DNA of 64,000 nucleotides, taken from positions 2,976,001 to 3,040,000 of the forward strand of contig NZ_CP127161.1 of NCBI RefSeq assembly GCF_030263895.1, in the 5' to 3' direction. Shown piece by piece: positions 32,322 to 41,094 of this stretch. Position 1 is the first letter of the stretch. Every line of letters begins with the position of its first letter. Origin of the DNA: Proteiniborus sp. MB09-C3 (GTDB lineage Bacteria > Bacillota > Clostridia > Tissierellales > Proteiniboraceae). Under the pieces are notes generated by a model, which worked only from the letters and a program-made list of their open reading frames with translations, was not told where the DNA came from and made no database searches. The position numbers and the translations under genes were made by a program.

Positions 32322-33443
32322 CTTCATTTTTTCAAGCTCTTGTTTACATGAAATAGTTATTTCATCAGTACTACACTGTTCATAAGCAGTATTTATATCT
32401 TTTTCTGCATTTTCAATGTCGTTTATTTGTAAATATGCCATTCCTCTATTACATCTTATTTCATAGTCTTTGGGCTTTAATTCTATGGCCCTTGTAAAAT
32501 TTGAGATTGCCTCGCTGTATTTTCCTATAAAAGCTTGGCAAAGTCCAAGTTCGTTTAGTGCTTCTACCTGATCAGGCACAAAATCAAGAACAGTCTCAAA
32601 CTCTATAATAGCTTCCTCATACATGCCTATCTGCCTATATCCTAATCCAATCATGAAAAACAAGTTCCACCAATCAACATACCTTTCCTTTAGCGGCAAA
32701 AGCTTTTCTAAGCCTGCTTTTGGATTTCCAGATAAAATTAAATTATATCCTTCTTCATATATTACATCATCCTGAATTGTCTCTAAGTTTTCTCTTATTT
32801 CCTCTAGCATTTCAGTATCTTTTCCTAACTGAATGTATCTCTCCCACATTAAACTGCTTTTTACATATTGCTGGCTATTTTTATAATGGTAGCCTAACTT
32901 ATAGTAAGCTAAATCAAAGCTTGGGCTTTCATTAATAATCTCCTCAAAAACATTTGTTGAACTTCTCAGAAAAACACTACCCATTTTATTGTTAACTGTA
33001 AATAATCTTCTGGCTTTTTCCTCTAAAGCAAGAGCATAATTGTATTTACCCATTAAATTTTTACTATTAATATGATACAAAGCTCTAAGCCAGACAATAC
33101 CATCTTCAAAGGCATTTTCATTGACCTTTTTCAGTCCCATATAAAGTATATAATCTTCTATTTTTTCATCATAATGATAAACTATCTTTTTATATTGTTG
33201 ACAAAATGCAAATCCTGGATCTGCTCCAATAATGTATATCATTCCATTAATAATAGAAGAAACCTTTACTTCATCCTTGGCTGTTCCCGTTTTTATTTCA
33301 CTAATTAATTCATTTACAATTAATGGTAACGGTACTTCAGAGCCTATTTTATAATCCTTTATGAAAACCATTGAGTCAGGTTTTACCTCAATAAAAGAAA
33401 TATTATCTGTCTTCTTAAGAAAGTATTCCCGTAATCCCTTCAT
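32310..33443 (-). CDS. TPR-repeat protein
   Basis: This 377-residue cytosolic protein has no signal peptide. The N-terminal 110 residues are of no known family. Several tetratricopeptide repeats follow from about residue 120, clearest at 290-365 (YEEAIIEFETVLDFVPDQVE, LGLCQAFIGKYSEAISNFTR, NRGMAYLQINDIENAEKDIN). It probably scaffolds protein contacts; the partner is unknown. The start chosen is the ATG 5 nt after AGGTGA. It follows the 33483 membrane-protein gene by about 40 bp, probably in the same operon. Confidence 0.8.
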   Translation of the reverse strand: MKGLREYFLKKTDNISFIEVKPDSMVFIKDYKIGSEVPLPLIVNELISEIKTGTAKDEVKVSSIINGMIYIIGADPGFAFCQQYKKIVYHYDEKIEDYILYMGLKKVNENAFEDGIVWLRALYHINSKNLMGKYNYALALEEKARRLFTVNNKMGSVFLRSSTNVFEEIINESPSFDLAYYKLGYHYKNSQQYVKSSLMWERYIQLGKDTEMLEEIRENLETIQDDVIYEEGYNLILSGNPKAGLEKLLPLKERYVDWWNLFFMIGLGYRQIGMYEEAIIEFETVLDFVPDQVEALNELGLCQAFIGKYSEAISNFTRAIELKPKDYEIRCNRGMAYLQINDIENAEKDINTAYEQCSTDEITISCKQELEKMKGMA

Positions 33444-33482
33444 ATACCTCACCTGTCCTTTTTACGATAACTGCAAAGTTGA

Positions 33483-34265
33483 TTATTTGTATAAATGCTG
33501 CATATATGCTCTTTTTCTTCTAGTACTTGTACTTAATGTATCAAATAAAATTCCTCTATATATCATAATAAAAGAAAACATAACTTGACCTATTACATAA
33601 AGCAGAATACCTCTTATAGAGAAGCTAAAAAAGTAACCAGAGCTTATAGCAAAAACATCTCTTATCACATTACCTGTAACTAGATAGAATAATCCTAGCA
33701 TTATAACATTTGGTACAAACCATTCAATCCAATTTTCCTTTACAAAATTAAATGCATATGTTACCGTATCCCAAGCAGAGTAATGCTTTTGATATATAGA
33801 CTCAGGTAGAGCATTCATCAATATTAAGACTAAAAGGCTTATTATAAAGCTTATGGTTCCTGAAAGCGATAAGTTCGCTGAATAAATTACAGGTCCTATA
33901 ATCCTATCAAATAAAAAGCTAGCTACCCAGCCAATGAATAGAACCCCATATACCTTCCATAAGTACACTGTAAATCCATCCTTAAAATCTTGTATGGTAA
34001 CTCTTCCATATCTAATTATTTGATTAAGAAGATATAGAAAGCTTGATATCATGGCACTAGTTGCTATAAAGGAGATAATCCCTGAAAAGAATCTCATAAT
34101 AGGGATTCTAAAAATTATATTCATTACAATAATTAAGGCAATATTAAGTAAAGTATATACAAATCCAGTAAAAACAATTACCCAGTTGTTCAAGAATAGC
34201 TTAGAGGCTTTCTTTATTGTGCTTCTATTTACTAAAAGTAAATCCTTTAAAATATCCAAATCCAT
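33483..34265 (-). CDS. Integral membrane protein of unknown function
   Basis: This 260-residue protein has about six hydrophobic segments (near 30-60, 75-95, 120-145, 150-175, 195-220 and 225-250). I do not recognise a family. It resembles multi-pass bacterial proteins with a conserved 'YAFNFVKENW' type motif (about residue 165) seen in other uncharacterised membrane families. The ATG shares its A with the radical SAM stop (TGATG), so the two are translationally coupled and may work together. Confidence 0.7.
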   Translation of the reverse strand: MDLDILKDLLLVNRSTIKKASKLFLNNWVIVFTGFVYTLLNIALIIVMNIIFRIPIMRFFSGIISFIATSAMISSFLYLLNQIIRYGRVTIQDFKDGFTVYLWKVYGVLFIGWVASFLFDRIIGPVIYSANLSLSGTISFIISLLVLILMNALPESIYQKHYSAWDTVTYAFNFVKENWIEWFVPNVIMLGLFYLVTGNVIRDVFAISSGYFFSFSIRGILLYVIGQVMFSFIMIYRGILFDTLSTSTRRKRAYMQHLYK

Positions 34266-36046
34266 CACTCCTCTTTTAAAAATTCTTCGGTTACTTGAAA
34301 ACACCTACATTTTTCAAATACTTTTCTATCATAATCATAGACAAATAATATATAGGTATCTGACAAAATATCGTGACCAAGCTTATAATTTTTCTCTCTG
34401 ATTTTCAGTATATCATAATTAAACTTATCAATATATACTTCATTAATTATCTTTTTTGCAGGCACATCTAGATATTCAGGCAAATATTTTTCTAGGTTTG
34501 CCACGTTCTTTAAAAAATCATGTTTCTTATGCTTTGGTATATCTTCACTTGCTTTTCTCATAAAATTAGGAATAGTAGGAGATTTAGTATTATAAATAAA
34601 ATCAAATCTAAGAATATCTTTAAATAATTCTATATGCTTAATTATATTGCTGCTATAGAATTCTAGAAGTATTCTATATAAATCTACTCTGCTATGGGCC
34701 TTACTATTAAGATTTTCCTTTTCCCAGTATTCAGAAAAAGATTCAAAGAAGTCGAAGGGCTTATGATAAAAATTATTCATTATAAAATTAATGCTATTTT
34801 CAAAATAAAGCTCATTCGCATATTTTTCTACTAAGTCCTCAATAGCCTTTAGCTTAATCATTTCCCCATAATTAACATAACTGCTTTCAAGTACCTCATA
34901 AGGCGGCCTATCTAAGAATTTATAGCCATACAAATCTTTTTTGCTTCTTAGCTCCGATCCCTTTAAAAGCTTTAAAAAACCTAGCTGTAGCTTTTCAGGT
35001 CTTAAAGAATAAATATCATTAAATGACTTTTTAAAGCTATTGATATCTTCATATGGCAGACCAGCTATTAAGTCTAAATGCTGGTGTATGTTATTGAAGC
35101 TTTTAATCTTCATTACCACATCCATTAGTTTTTCTGTATTAGTCACTCTGTCTATAGCCTCAAGGGTATGAGGGTTAGTTGACTGTACACCAATCTCAAA
35201 TTGGAATAAGCCCTCAGGTACATTTTCTAAAAAGCTTAGAACATCATCATCTAATAAATGAGCAGTCACCTCGAAATGAAAGTTAATATTTTTTACATTC
35301 TGTCCAATAATAAATCTCATGATTTCCAAAGCATAATCTTTTTTTGCATTAAATGTTCTATCTACGAATTTGACTTGCTTAACCTTTGCATCTATTAGCT
35401 TTTTTAAATCTTCTTTAACTCTTTCAATTGAAAAAAATCTTACGCCCTTAATGGTAGATGAAAGACAAAACCTGCAATTAAAGGGGCAACCCCTTGAACT
35501 TTCGAAATAAACTATTCTATCTTTAAAATCCTCAAGACAGTCATCAAAAGGAGAAGGTATAATATCTAGGTTTTGTATTAATGGTCTAGATTCATTTATA
35601 CGTACTTCCTTTCCATCCTTAAAGATAAGCCCCTTTATACTTTTAAAGCTATTATCCTTGCTCTCCAGTTTCAATAGCAGCTCTTTAAAAGTCTCTTCTC
35701 CTTCACCATAAATGATAAAATCAATAAAGGGATTATTTTTTATCAATTCCTCTCCATCAAAAGATACCTCTGGCCCACCTAATATAATCTTTATGTTAGG
35801 GCTAACCAGCTTTAGCGCTTCTGATATACGAAGTATGTCTTCTATATTCCAAATGTAGCAAGAAAAAGCCACTACATCAAGCTCCTTCTTAAATATATCC
35901 CCTATTATATAATCAATATTTTGGTTTATTGTATATTCCTCAATATCTATATCAGGAAAGGCATCCTTAGCAAAGCTTTTTAAATATCTTATTGAAAGAG
36001 AAGTATGTATAAACTTTGAATTTAAAGTTGTTATGAGTATTTTCAT
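34265..36046 (-). CDS. B12-binding-type radical SAM protein (DUF4080-like)
   Basis: This 593-residue protein has an N-terminal cobalamin-binding-like Rossmann domain (1-130; KIILGGPEVSFDGEELIKNN at about 90-110) and a radical SAM domain with the cluster motif CPFNCRFC at about 186-193. A C-terminal DUF4080 region ends with the KCRCF-type tail. Such proteins use SAM and an iron-sulfur cluster for radical reactions; the substrate is unknown. The ATG at 36046 follows AGAAGG; the earlier in-frame start lacks a site. Confidence 0.88.
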   Translation of the reverse strand: MKILITTLNSKFIHTSLSIRYLKSFAKDAFPDIDIEEYTINQNIDYIIGDIFKKELDVVAFSCYIWNIEDILRISEALKLVSPNIKIILGGPEVSFDGEELIKNNPFIDFIIYGEGEETFKELLLKLESKDNSFKSIKGLIFKDGKEVRINESRPLIQNLDIIPSPFDDCLEDFKDRIVYFESSRGCPFNCRFCLSSTIKGVRFFSIERVKEDLKKLIDAKVKQVKFVDRTFNAKKDYALEIMRFIIGQNVKNINFHFEVTAHLLDDDVLSFLENVPEGLFQFEIGVQSTNPHTLEAIDRVTNTEKLMDVVMKIKSFNNIHQHLDLIAGLPYEDINSFKKSFNDIYSLRPEKLQLGFLKLLKGSELRSKKDLYGYKFLDRPPYEVLESSYVNYGEMIKLKAIEDLVEKYANELYFENSINFIMNNFYHKPFDFFESFSEYWEKENLNSKAHSRVDLYRILLEFYSSNIIKHIELFKDILRFDFIYNTKSPTIPNFMRKASEDIPKHKKHDFLKNVANLEKYLPEYLDVPAKKIINEVYIDKFNYDILKIREKNYKLGHDILSDTYILFVYDYDRKVFEKCRCFQVTEEFLKEE

Positions 36047-36388
36047 TGTAAAACCTTCTTTCACATTATTGCGTAATCACTATTTAGAATTGCTGCTTTA
36101 TATAATTTTGAATATTATTAACTGACACGACAGATTGAATTATATCAGCAAATGTAGTTGGATATTTACATCTTATATTGTTAACACAATTTTTCAAGTT
36201 AATCTACTGGTTTCATACCAACTATATTATATCAGAGATATTATAATATTAGTATTTATCTATTGTACAAAAATTAAAAAGAATTCTTCCTAAAAAATTT
36301 GTAAATTGGTGAAGGTATTTATCGTTTTTTATAGAATAGTTAACTTAATAATTACATTAGTTTGCACTAGAGGAGGGGATTTAATAAA
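36047..36388. other. Divergent intergenic region
   Basis: About 340 bp of AT-rich sequence between diverging genes. No gene, RNA or strong repeat is visible. It must hold promoters for both sides, but none matches consensus well. Confidence 0.5.
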
Positions 36389-36589
36389 ATGCAAGAATTC
36401 GAGAAAATATCAATTGCTGAAATTTCAAAAAAAGATATGTTGGTAATATTAGAAGCCCTTGAATATACAGGAAAAAACACTAATATTGATACTTTTCTGA
36501 AATTAAAGGATAACATTATTAGAGAATTAAGTGATTTAGCAGATACAAGTGAGGATGAATTCATAAAATATTTAAATAAAGATCTATAA
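36389..36589 (+). CDS. Small hypothetical protein
   Basis: A 66-residue acidic, soluble, predicted helical protein (ISKKDMLVILEALEYTGKNT; IIRELSDLADTSEDEF). It has a clear AGAGGAGGGG site and a terminator directly behind it (36592-36622). It is monocistronic and on the plus strand against its neighbours. No family recognised. Confidence 0.75.
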   Translation: MQEFEKISIAEISKKDMLVILEALEYTGKNTNIDTFLKLKDNIIRELSDLADTSEDEFIKYLNKDL

Positions 36590-36591
36590 TA

Positions 36592-36622
36592 TAGAGAAGT
36601 GGTTCTTTGACCACTTCTCTAT
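36592..36622. terminator. Bidirectional terminator
   Basis: Perfect stem ATAGAGAAGTGGT/ACCACTTCTCTAT between converging genes. Confidence 0.85.
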
Positions 36623-36632
36623 ATTTCTAATT

Positions 36633-37670
36633 TCATCTTTTTATGATTTTCCAAAATCTATAAATACCTGACTTTGTTCTTATAAAGCTTATTATTCTTT
36701 CAGGCTCATTTATTTTCCTTATGACTTGGCACTTCTTCAATAAAGTATGAAAAAATAGTTCTCCCTCTTTGTATTGAAACACATCAGGTAGTATGTATTT
36801 GTCTATTTTAAGGCTCTCAGCTGCAATTCTTCCTTTTCTTAATTTTCCCAAAAAACTGCAAAGATTTTTGATAAAATCCTCGTCCTTTAAAAGAACACCC
36901 TCGCAATTTGATTTTAACCCATTAAGACCACCAAGAAAAAAACTAGACAATTCACAAGCTTCTTGCTCTTCTAATATATTTAAAGATTGCTTTAAAATAC
37001 TGTACCTCATTCCGTTATTTGCTCCATTTAATGTGCTAAGCAATTCAATACGTCTTCTTTCAAATTCAATAATATAATTTCCCTCATATGAATCTAATGA
37101 GAATCTAAAATTATTTGAATGTTCCTTGATAAAATCCTTCTGAGAAAAACAAATTATTTCTTCTTTAATTTTACTAGTCAAATCATCATAACTAATGCTT
37201 GGATTAGCAATGAGGATAAAAAGAAGCTTTGAAAGTGCTAAGCCTTCAAAAACAGATAGAATTTTACCAGAAGTATAAAGGATGCTCTTTAATATTTCAC
37301 TTCTAGCCACTTCCCAATCTTCGTTTGCAAAGATTATAGGTGTGATTCTCGCCAGCATACTATCATCTTCATACTCCCAATAAGCTTTCTCATCATTATT
37401 TAGGCTCCCTAATAAGCAATTGTTTTCTCCATGCCTATAATAATACCATAGCTTTAACTCCTCGTTGAATCTTTCATAATCTATTATTGAACCGTGACTA
37501 GATTCATAAGGAACTAAGGATTTAATAGTAATAATCATAATTTCTACTATATAGGTCCACTGATTCCTGTCATATTCTAATGAATTGAATGAATTAAAAA
37601 GTTCTTTATATCTATATACTTCTTCACCACATCCACAAACTATAAATTTTTCTATATTAGTTTCAAGCAT
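36633..37670 (-). CDS. Hypothetical protein, possibly ADP-ribosylglycohydrolase-related
   Basis: This 345-residue soluble protein has an unusually Cys/Trp-containing N-terminal half. The segment from about residue 90 to 165 (WEYEDDSMLARITPIIFANE, LYTSGKILSVFEGLALSKLL) recalls the helical core of DraG-type ADP-ribosylglycohydrolases, but the metal-binding Asp clusters of that family are not evident. A catalytic role is therefore uncertain. It is a single gene with its own upstream region. Confidence 0.55.
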   Translation of the reverse strand: MLETNIEKFIVCGCGEEVYRYKELFNSFNSLEYDRNQWTYIVEIMIITIKSLVPYESSHGSIIDYERFNEELKLWYYYRHGENNCLLGSLNNDEKAYWEYEDDSMLARITPIIFANEDWEVARSEILKSILYTSGKILSVFEGLALSKLLFILIANPSISYDDLTSKIKEEIICFSQKDFIKEHSNNFRFSLDSYEGNYIIEFERRRIELLSTLNGANNGMRYSILKQSLNILEEQEACELSSFFLGGLNGLKSNCEGVLLKDEDFIKNLCSFLGKLRKGRIAAESLKIDKYILPDVFQYKEGELFFHTLLKKCQVIRKINEPERIISFIRTKSGIYRFWKIIKR

Positions 37671-37726
37671 GCTAACACCCCTTAGTTAAGCTATATATAG
37701 TATAGCAGAAACTATGATATTTAAAA

Positions 37727-37752
37727 AGTAAAAGCTAGGTAAGCCCTAGCTT
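37727..37752 (-). terminator. Terminator after the 37752 gene
   Basis: Minus strand AAAGCTAGGG-ctta-CCTAGCTTTT with a downstream T-run. It ends the ECF sigma cluster. Confidence 0.8.
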
Positions 37753-38465
37753 TATTCATTAGTATTTTTTTTAGTTTTTTTAAGTATGAAGAATCCAAAA
37801 ATTATTAGAACCACTGGGAATATTGAATCTCTTATTAGCCTTATTGCAACTCTAATAGACTCAGAGTTCATGTTCATTCTATTAGTTATATAAACCAGCT
37901 GATCAAAGAATTCATTTAATAGCACTAACCCACCTAACACTATTAATCCAATTCCTAAATGCCTTGCATTTATATTTTTAATATCTACTGGAAAAATTAA
38001 GTCCTCATCTATATCTTCATCACGCTCTAGCTTTCTTCTCATATGGAAGCAATCGAAAAAGCTATAGAACCATACGACTGTTGCAAAGAACATTAGAAAA
38101 TCTGCTGAATAAAAGAAGCTTGATAAAGCAATAATCCCGAAAAACACTAGCATAATCTGAAGTCCTCTTTTCATTAGACCCAAATACATATGTCCGCCAC
38201 CAGGTATAAAGGAAAAAACAATAGACCAAAATGTGCTATATTTTCTTGGAGTCCTTTCATTATGATAATTTGATTTATTAGTATTATAGTTATTTTTATT
38301 ATCCTCATATGCTGTGTTCTTTATAATTGGCAAACCATTCTTTTTTGCACATTCAATACATACTATCTTGCCATTATTATTAACTGCACAATCCTTGCAT
38401 ATACCTACTTTACAATCAGAGCAAATATAAACTGCTTCTAAATTCTTATGATATTCACAATTCAT
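37752..38465 (-). CDS. B-box zinc finger membrane protein
   Basis: This 237-residue protein has an N-terminal B-box-type zinc finger (1-45; CEYHKN, CSDCKVGICKDC, CIECAKK), an Asn-rich linker and transmembrane segments at about 80-130 with FIPGGGHMYLGLMKRGLQ. A C-terminal half has a further pair of membrane spans (IGLIVLGGLVLLNEF; FPVVLIIFGFFILKK). This layout is common in Clostridia next to DUF4097 and ECF sigma genes. Function is unknown; a membrane stress or scaffold role is inferred from context. Confidence 0.8.
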   Translation of the reverse strand: MNCEYHKNLEAVYICSDCKVGICKDCAVNNNGKIVCIECAKKNGLPIIKNTAYEDNKNNYNTNKSNYHNERTPRKYSTFWSIVFSFIPGGGHMYLGLMKRGLQIMLVFFGIIALSSFFYSADFLMFFATVVWFYSFFDCFHMRRKLERDEDIDEDLIFPVDIKNINARHLGIGLIVLGGLVLLNEFFDQLVYITNRMNMNSESIRVAIRLIRDSIFPVVLIIFGFFILKKTKKNTNE

Positions 38466-38484
38466 ATGCTTACCTCCTTATTAT

Positions 38485-38934
38485 CTATTTATTACTATTA
38501 TTGTTGTGGAAACTTGTTATATATTTTAATCCTTCTGATATCTTTGTAATTGGGCTCGTTACAACTTGATTTATCTCAAAGGCACTCCTAAATATGCCTC
38601 TTGCTAGGATTTTATGATTATAGTCTGAAAAGTTAAGTAATGATATCATTATTCCTGCTGCTACAAAGCTAGCTCCTAAATTCTTTAGAACCTTAGTACT
38701 TTTCTTTTTAGAGTTTTCAAAGCTACTTATTTTCATCATTATTTTATCTGCTAAATCATCTGGTGCACTTATAAAATGGCTGTCCAGGATACTAAACGCA
38801 AAGCTCATATCCTCATATTCTTGTTTGCATTTATTGCATTTTTCTAAATGCTTTTTTATATTATGTTTTTCAATATCACTAAGTCTATCTTCAAAATATT
38901 TATCAACTTTGTTTAAGACTTCTTTGCATTCCAC
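38485..38934 (-). CDS. Anti-sigma factor with zf-HC2 domain
   Basis: This 149-residue protein has the zinc-binding anti-sigma motif HLEKCNKC (H-x3-C-x2-C, at about 29-36) in its N-terminal cytoplasmic part. A probable membrane segment follows at about 84-104 (LGASFVAAGIMISLLNF), then a short outer part. It should hold the adjacent ECF sigma factor inactive. It overlaps the sigma gene by 22 nt, as usual for such pairs. Confidence 0.9.
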   Translation of the reverse strand: MECKEVLNKVDKYFEDRLSDIEKHNIKKHLEKCNKCKQEYEDMSFAFSILDSHFISAPDDLADKIMMKISSFENSKKKSTKVLKNLGASFVAAGIMISLLNFSDYNHKILARGIFRSAFEINQVVTSPITKISEGLKYITSFHNNNSNK

Positions 38935-39509
38935 TTGTATCCACCCCTATCATTTAGCTTAGTTAATTCATCCTTCAATAGTCTTCTAGCTCTATACAAT
39001 CTAGTTTCAACAGTTCGTTCAGGAACATTAAGAGCTGTTGAAATATCCTGATAAGACATGCTGTTAAAATGATACATTATGATTACAGTCTTATATTTAT
39101 CAGGAAGTCCATGAACCAGTTTGTGAACTTCCCTTTGATTTTCAGAGCGAATGAATGCTTCATCAGGCAAAGGATTATCATCTCTAATGTCAATATCAAT
39201 AGTTTCATCATCATCGTTTATTATGCTGGTACTTAATATCTTCACTTTGCTGTTTTTCCTTTTCCAGTCTAAACAAGTATTTATTGAAATCCTATATATC
39301 CAAGTAGAAAGCTTACTTTCAAATCTAAATCCACTTATTTCTTTATATACCTTAAGAAATATTTCCTGCGATAAATCTTGAGCTTCATCATAATTATTTG
39401 TGAATTTATATGCCATCCCAAATATCCTATTTTTAAATAATTCAACTATCTCTTTAAAAACAGTATAATTTCCCGCTTTTAGCTCACAAACTATACGTTC
39501 TTCATTCAA
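38913..39509 (-). CDS. ECF RNA polymerase sigma factor
   Basis: This 198-residue protein has sigma region 2 (about 25-90; YDEAQDLSQEIFLKVYKEIS, LSTWIYRISINTCLDW) and region 4 (about 130-185; LPDKYKTVIIMYHFNSMSYQ, VPERTVETRLYRARRLL). It would direct transcription of an envelope-related regulon including its own operon. The first gene of the cluster is the DUF4097 gene upstream, 30 bp away; sigma, anti-sigma and B-box genes follow. Confidence 0.95.
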   Translation of the reverse strand: MNEERIVCELKAGNYTVFKEIVELFKNRIFGMAYKFTNNYDEAQDLSQEIFLKVYKEISGFRFESKLSTWIYRISINTCLDWKRKNSKVKILSTSIINDDDETIDIDIRDDNPLPDEAFIRSENQREVHKLVHGLPDKYKTVIIMYHFNSMSYQDISTALNVPERTVETRLYRARRLLKDELTKLNDRGGYKWNAKKS

Positions 39510-39538
39510 TTGTTACCACCACCCTATTTCCTAAGAAG

Positions 39539-40957
39539 CTAGTTTGTGTTAAGATCTATGTTCCCATTTCTACTTCTTATATAGAATTTTATATTACTAT
39601 TATCTATAAAATCATTTATACTTTGGTCTGTAATGCCTTCAGTTACATTTAAACCTAATCTATTTTTAATTTCTCCAAACTCTGCTACAACATTAAAGCT
39701 GCCTTTCTGATCTGATGGCACTGTAATATCTATATTACCAAACTCGTTTTCTATTTCTATACCTTTTTCAATTAATTCATTGGTTTTAAATGATATGTTT
39801 CCATTATTCGAAATTATCTTTATATACTTGCTGACACTATTCACACTAATATTTCCAAACTTATTATAGGTATAAAGTTCTCCTTTGATATTTTCAACGT
39901 TGACATTATCATGTTCGCTCTCAATATTCAAATTTCCTCCGATATTTTTAGCATCTACCCAACCAAACTGATTCTTAATCTTAACATCCTTTTCAACGTT
40001 TTCAACATATACACTGTTATGTTGGTTACTTATGTCAGCACTACCCTTAATATTTGTTGCTTTAATACTTCCAAAGGAATTGTTTACTGTTAAATCCTTG
40101 GACACATTGTCTATTACTACATCTCCATGCTTAGAATCTATCTCAGCATCCTCACTAATATTATCTACAATCGTACTGCCAAAGGAATTGTCTAGCTTTA
40201 CTGCACCTATAATATCAGCTACTTCAATATTACCATGCTGATTATTAATTTTCACATCTTTTTTTATGTCCTTTACAGTTGTGTTTCCAAATTTGTTTTC
40301 AATATTTGCTTTGATATGCGCTGGCATATGAATATCATAGCTTACGCTTATTTCTCCTGCTTTATCTCTATCGTATTTAGAGTTGTCTAAGTCAGATAAT
40401 ACTTTGAGACTGCTTCCACTCTCATCAATCTTTACAATATTTTTCGATAGCTCATCTGCATAAGTTTTATCATTATACCTAATTTTAATCTTTGCTGCTA
40501 TCTCTATATTGTCTCCTGAACCCTCTATTATTTCTACATTACCAAAGCTGTTTAATACTTGAAGCTCATCCTTGCCTTCAGTATTAATAGTAAAAGTATA
40601 ATTATAAGTTGATTCATCCTTATAGCTTGATACAATTCTTGAGAAGTCTCCTAAATCAAACGACTGTAAGTTTGACAAAAAATCGAAGTTAAAGCTTGAA
40701 TAAATAGACATTATGATTATTATTATACATAGCATAATAACACTTAATGGATCTACATAAGTCCTTACATCTTCAGACCTTCTAGATAATACAAACTTAG
40801 TTATAATAATCTCTATACCAAATAGTATAATTATACTTGGCCACGCAATGGCAAATATTATTTTAAGATTGATGTCGGTAAAGTTTTTCATAAGTAACAA
40901 AATACCTAGTGAAATAAGTGTTATAGCAAATGTAATAATTCCGATTTTCTTTTTTTG
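39539..40957 (-). CDS. DUF4097 beta-repeat membrane protein (LiaF/toast-rack-like)
   Basis: This 472-residue protein has three N-terminal membrane segments (about 6-27, 33-60, 70-92). A long beta-solenoid follows, built of at least ten repeats of about 20 residues with alternating NxFGNV and xxxHGDV/xQHNSV turns. It resembles DUF4097/toast-rack proteins linked to cell-envelope stress sensing. The ATG at 40957 has AAGGAGG 8 nt upstream. Its place beside an ECF sigma/anti-sigma pair suggests a sensor or target of that system. Confidence 0.85.
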   Translation of the reverse strand, partial: QKKKIGIITFAITLISLGILLLMKNFTDINLKIIFAIAWPSIIILFGIEIIITKFVLSRRSEDVRTYVDPLSVIMLCIIIIIMSIYSSFNFDFLSNLQSFDLGDFSRIVSSYKDESTYNYTFTINTEGKDELQVLNSFGNVEIIEGSGDNIEIAAKIKIRYNDKTYADELSKNIVKIDESGSSLKVLSDLDNSKYDRDKAGEISVSYDIHMPAHIKANIENKFGNTTVKDIKKDVKINNQHGNIEVADIIGAVKLDNSFGSTIVDNISEDAEIDSKHGDVVIDNVSKDLTVNNSFGSIKATNIKGSADISNQHNSVYVENVEKDVKIKNQFGWVDAKNIGGNLNIESEHDNVNVENIKGELYTYNKFGNISVNSVSKYIKIISNNGNISFKTNELIEKGIEIENEFGNIDITVPSDQKGSFNVVAEFGEIKNRLGLNVTEGITDQSINDFIDNSNIKFYIRSRNGNIDLNTN

Positions 40958-41022
40958 CATACTATAGTCCTCCTTCATTGCTTCTTTATATTTATAGACG
41001 GACAATAGATAATAATCCCTTC

Positions 41023-41078
41023 AAAAAAAATAGAAATATTCCTTCACTATTTCATACATGAAGGGCATTTCTATTTTT
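41023..41078 (-). terminator. Terminator of argS
   Basis: Minus strand AAAATAGAAATGCCCTTC...GAAGGAATATTTCTATTTT with a T-run. Long stem with a small bulge. Confidence 0.8.
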
Positions 41079-41094
41079 CAGCTTATTATTTCAT

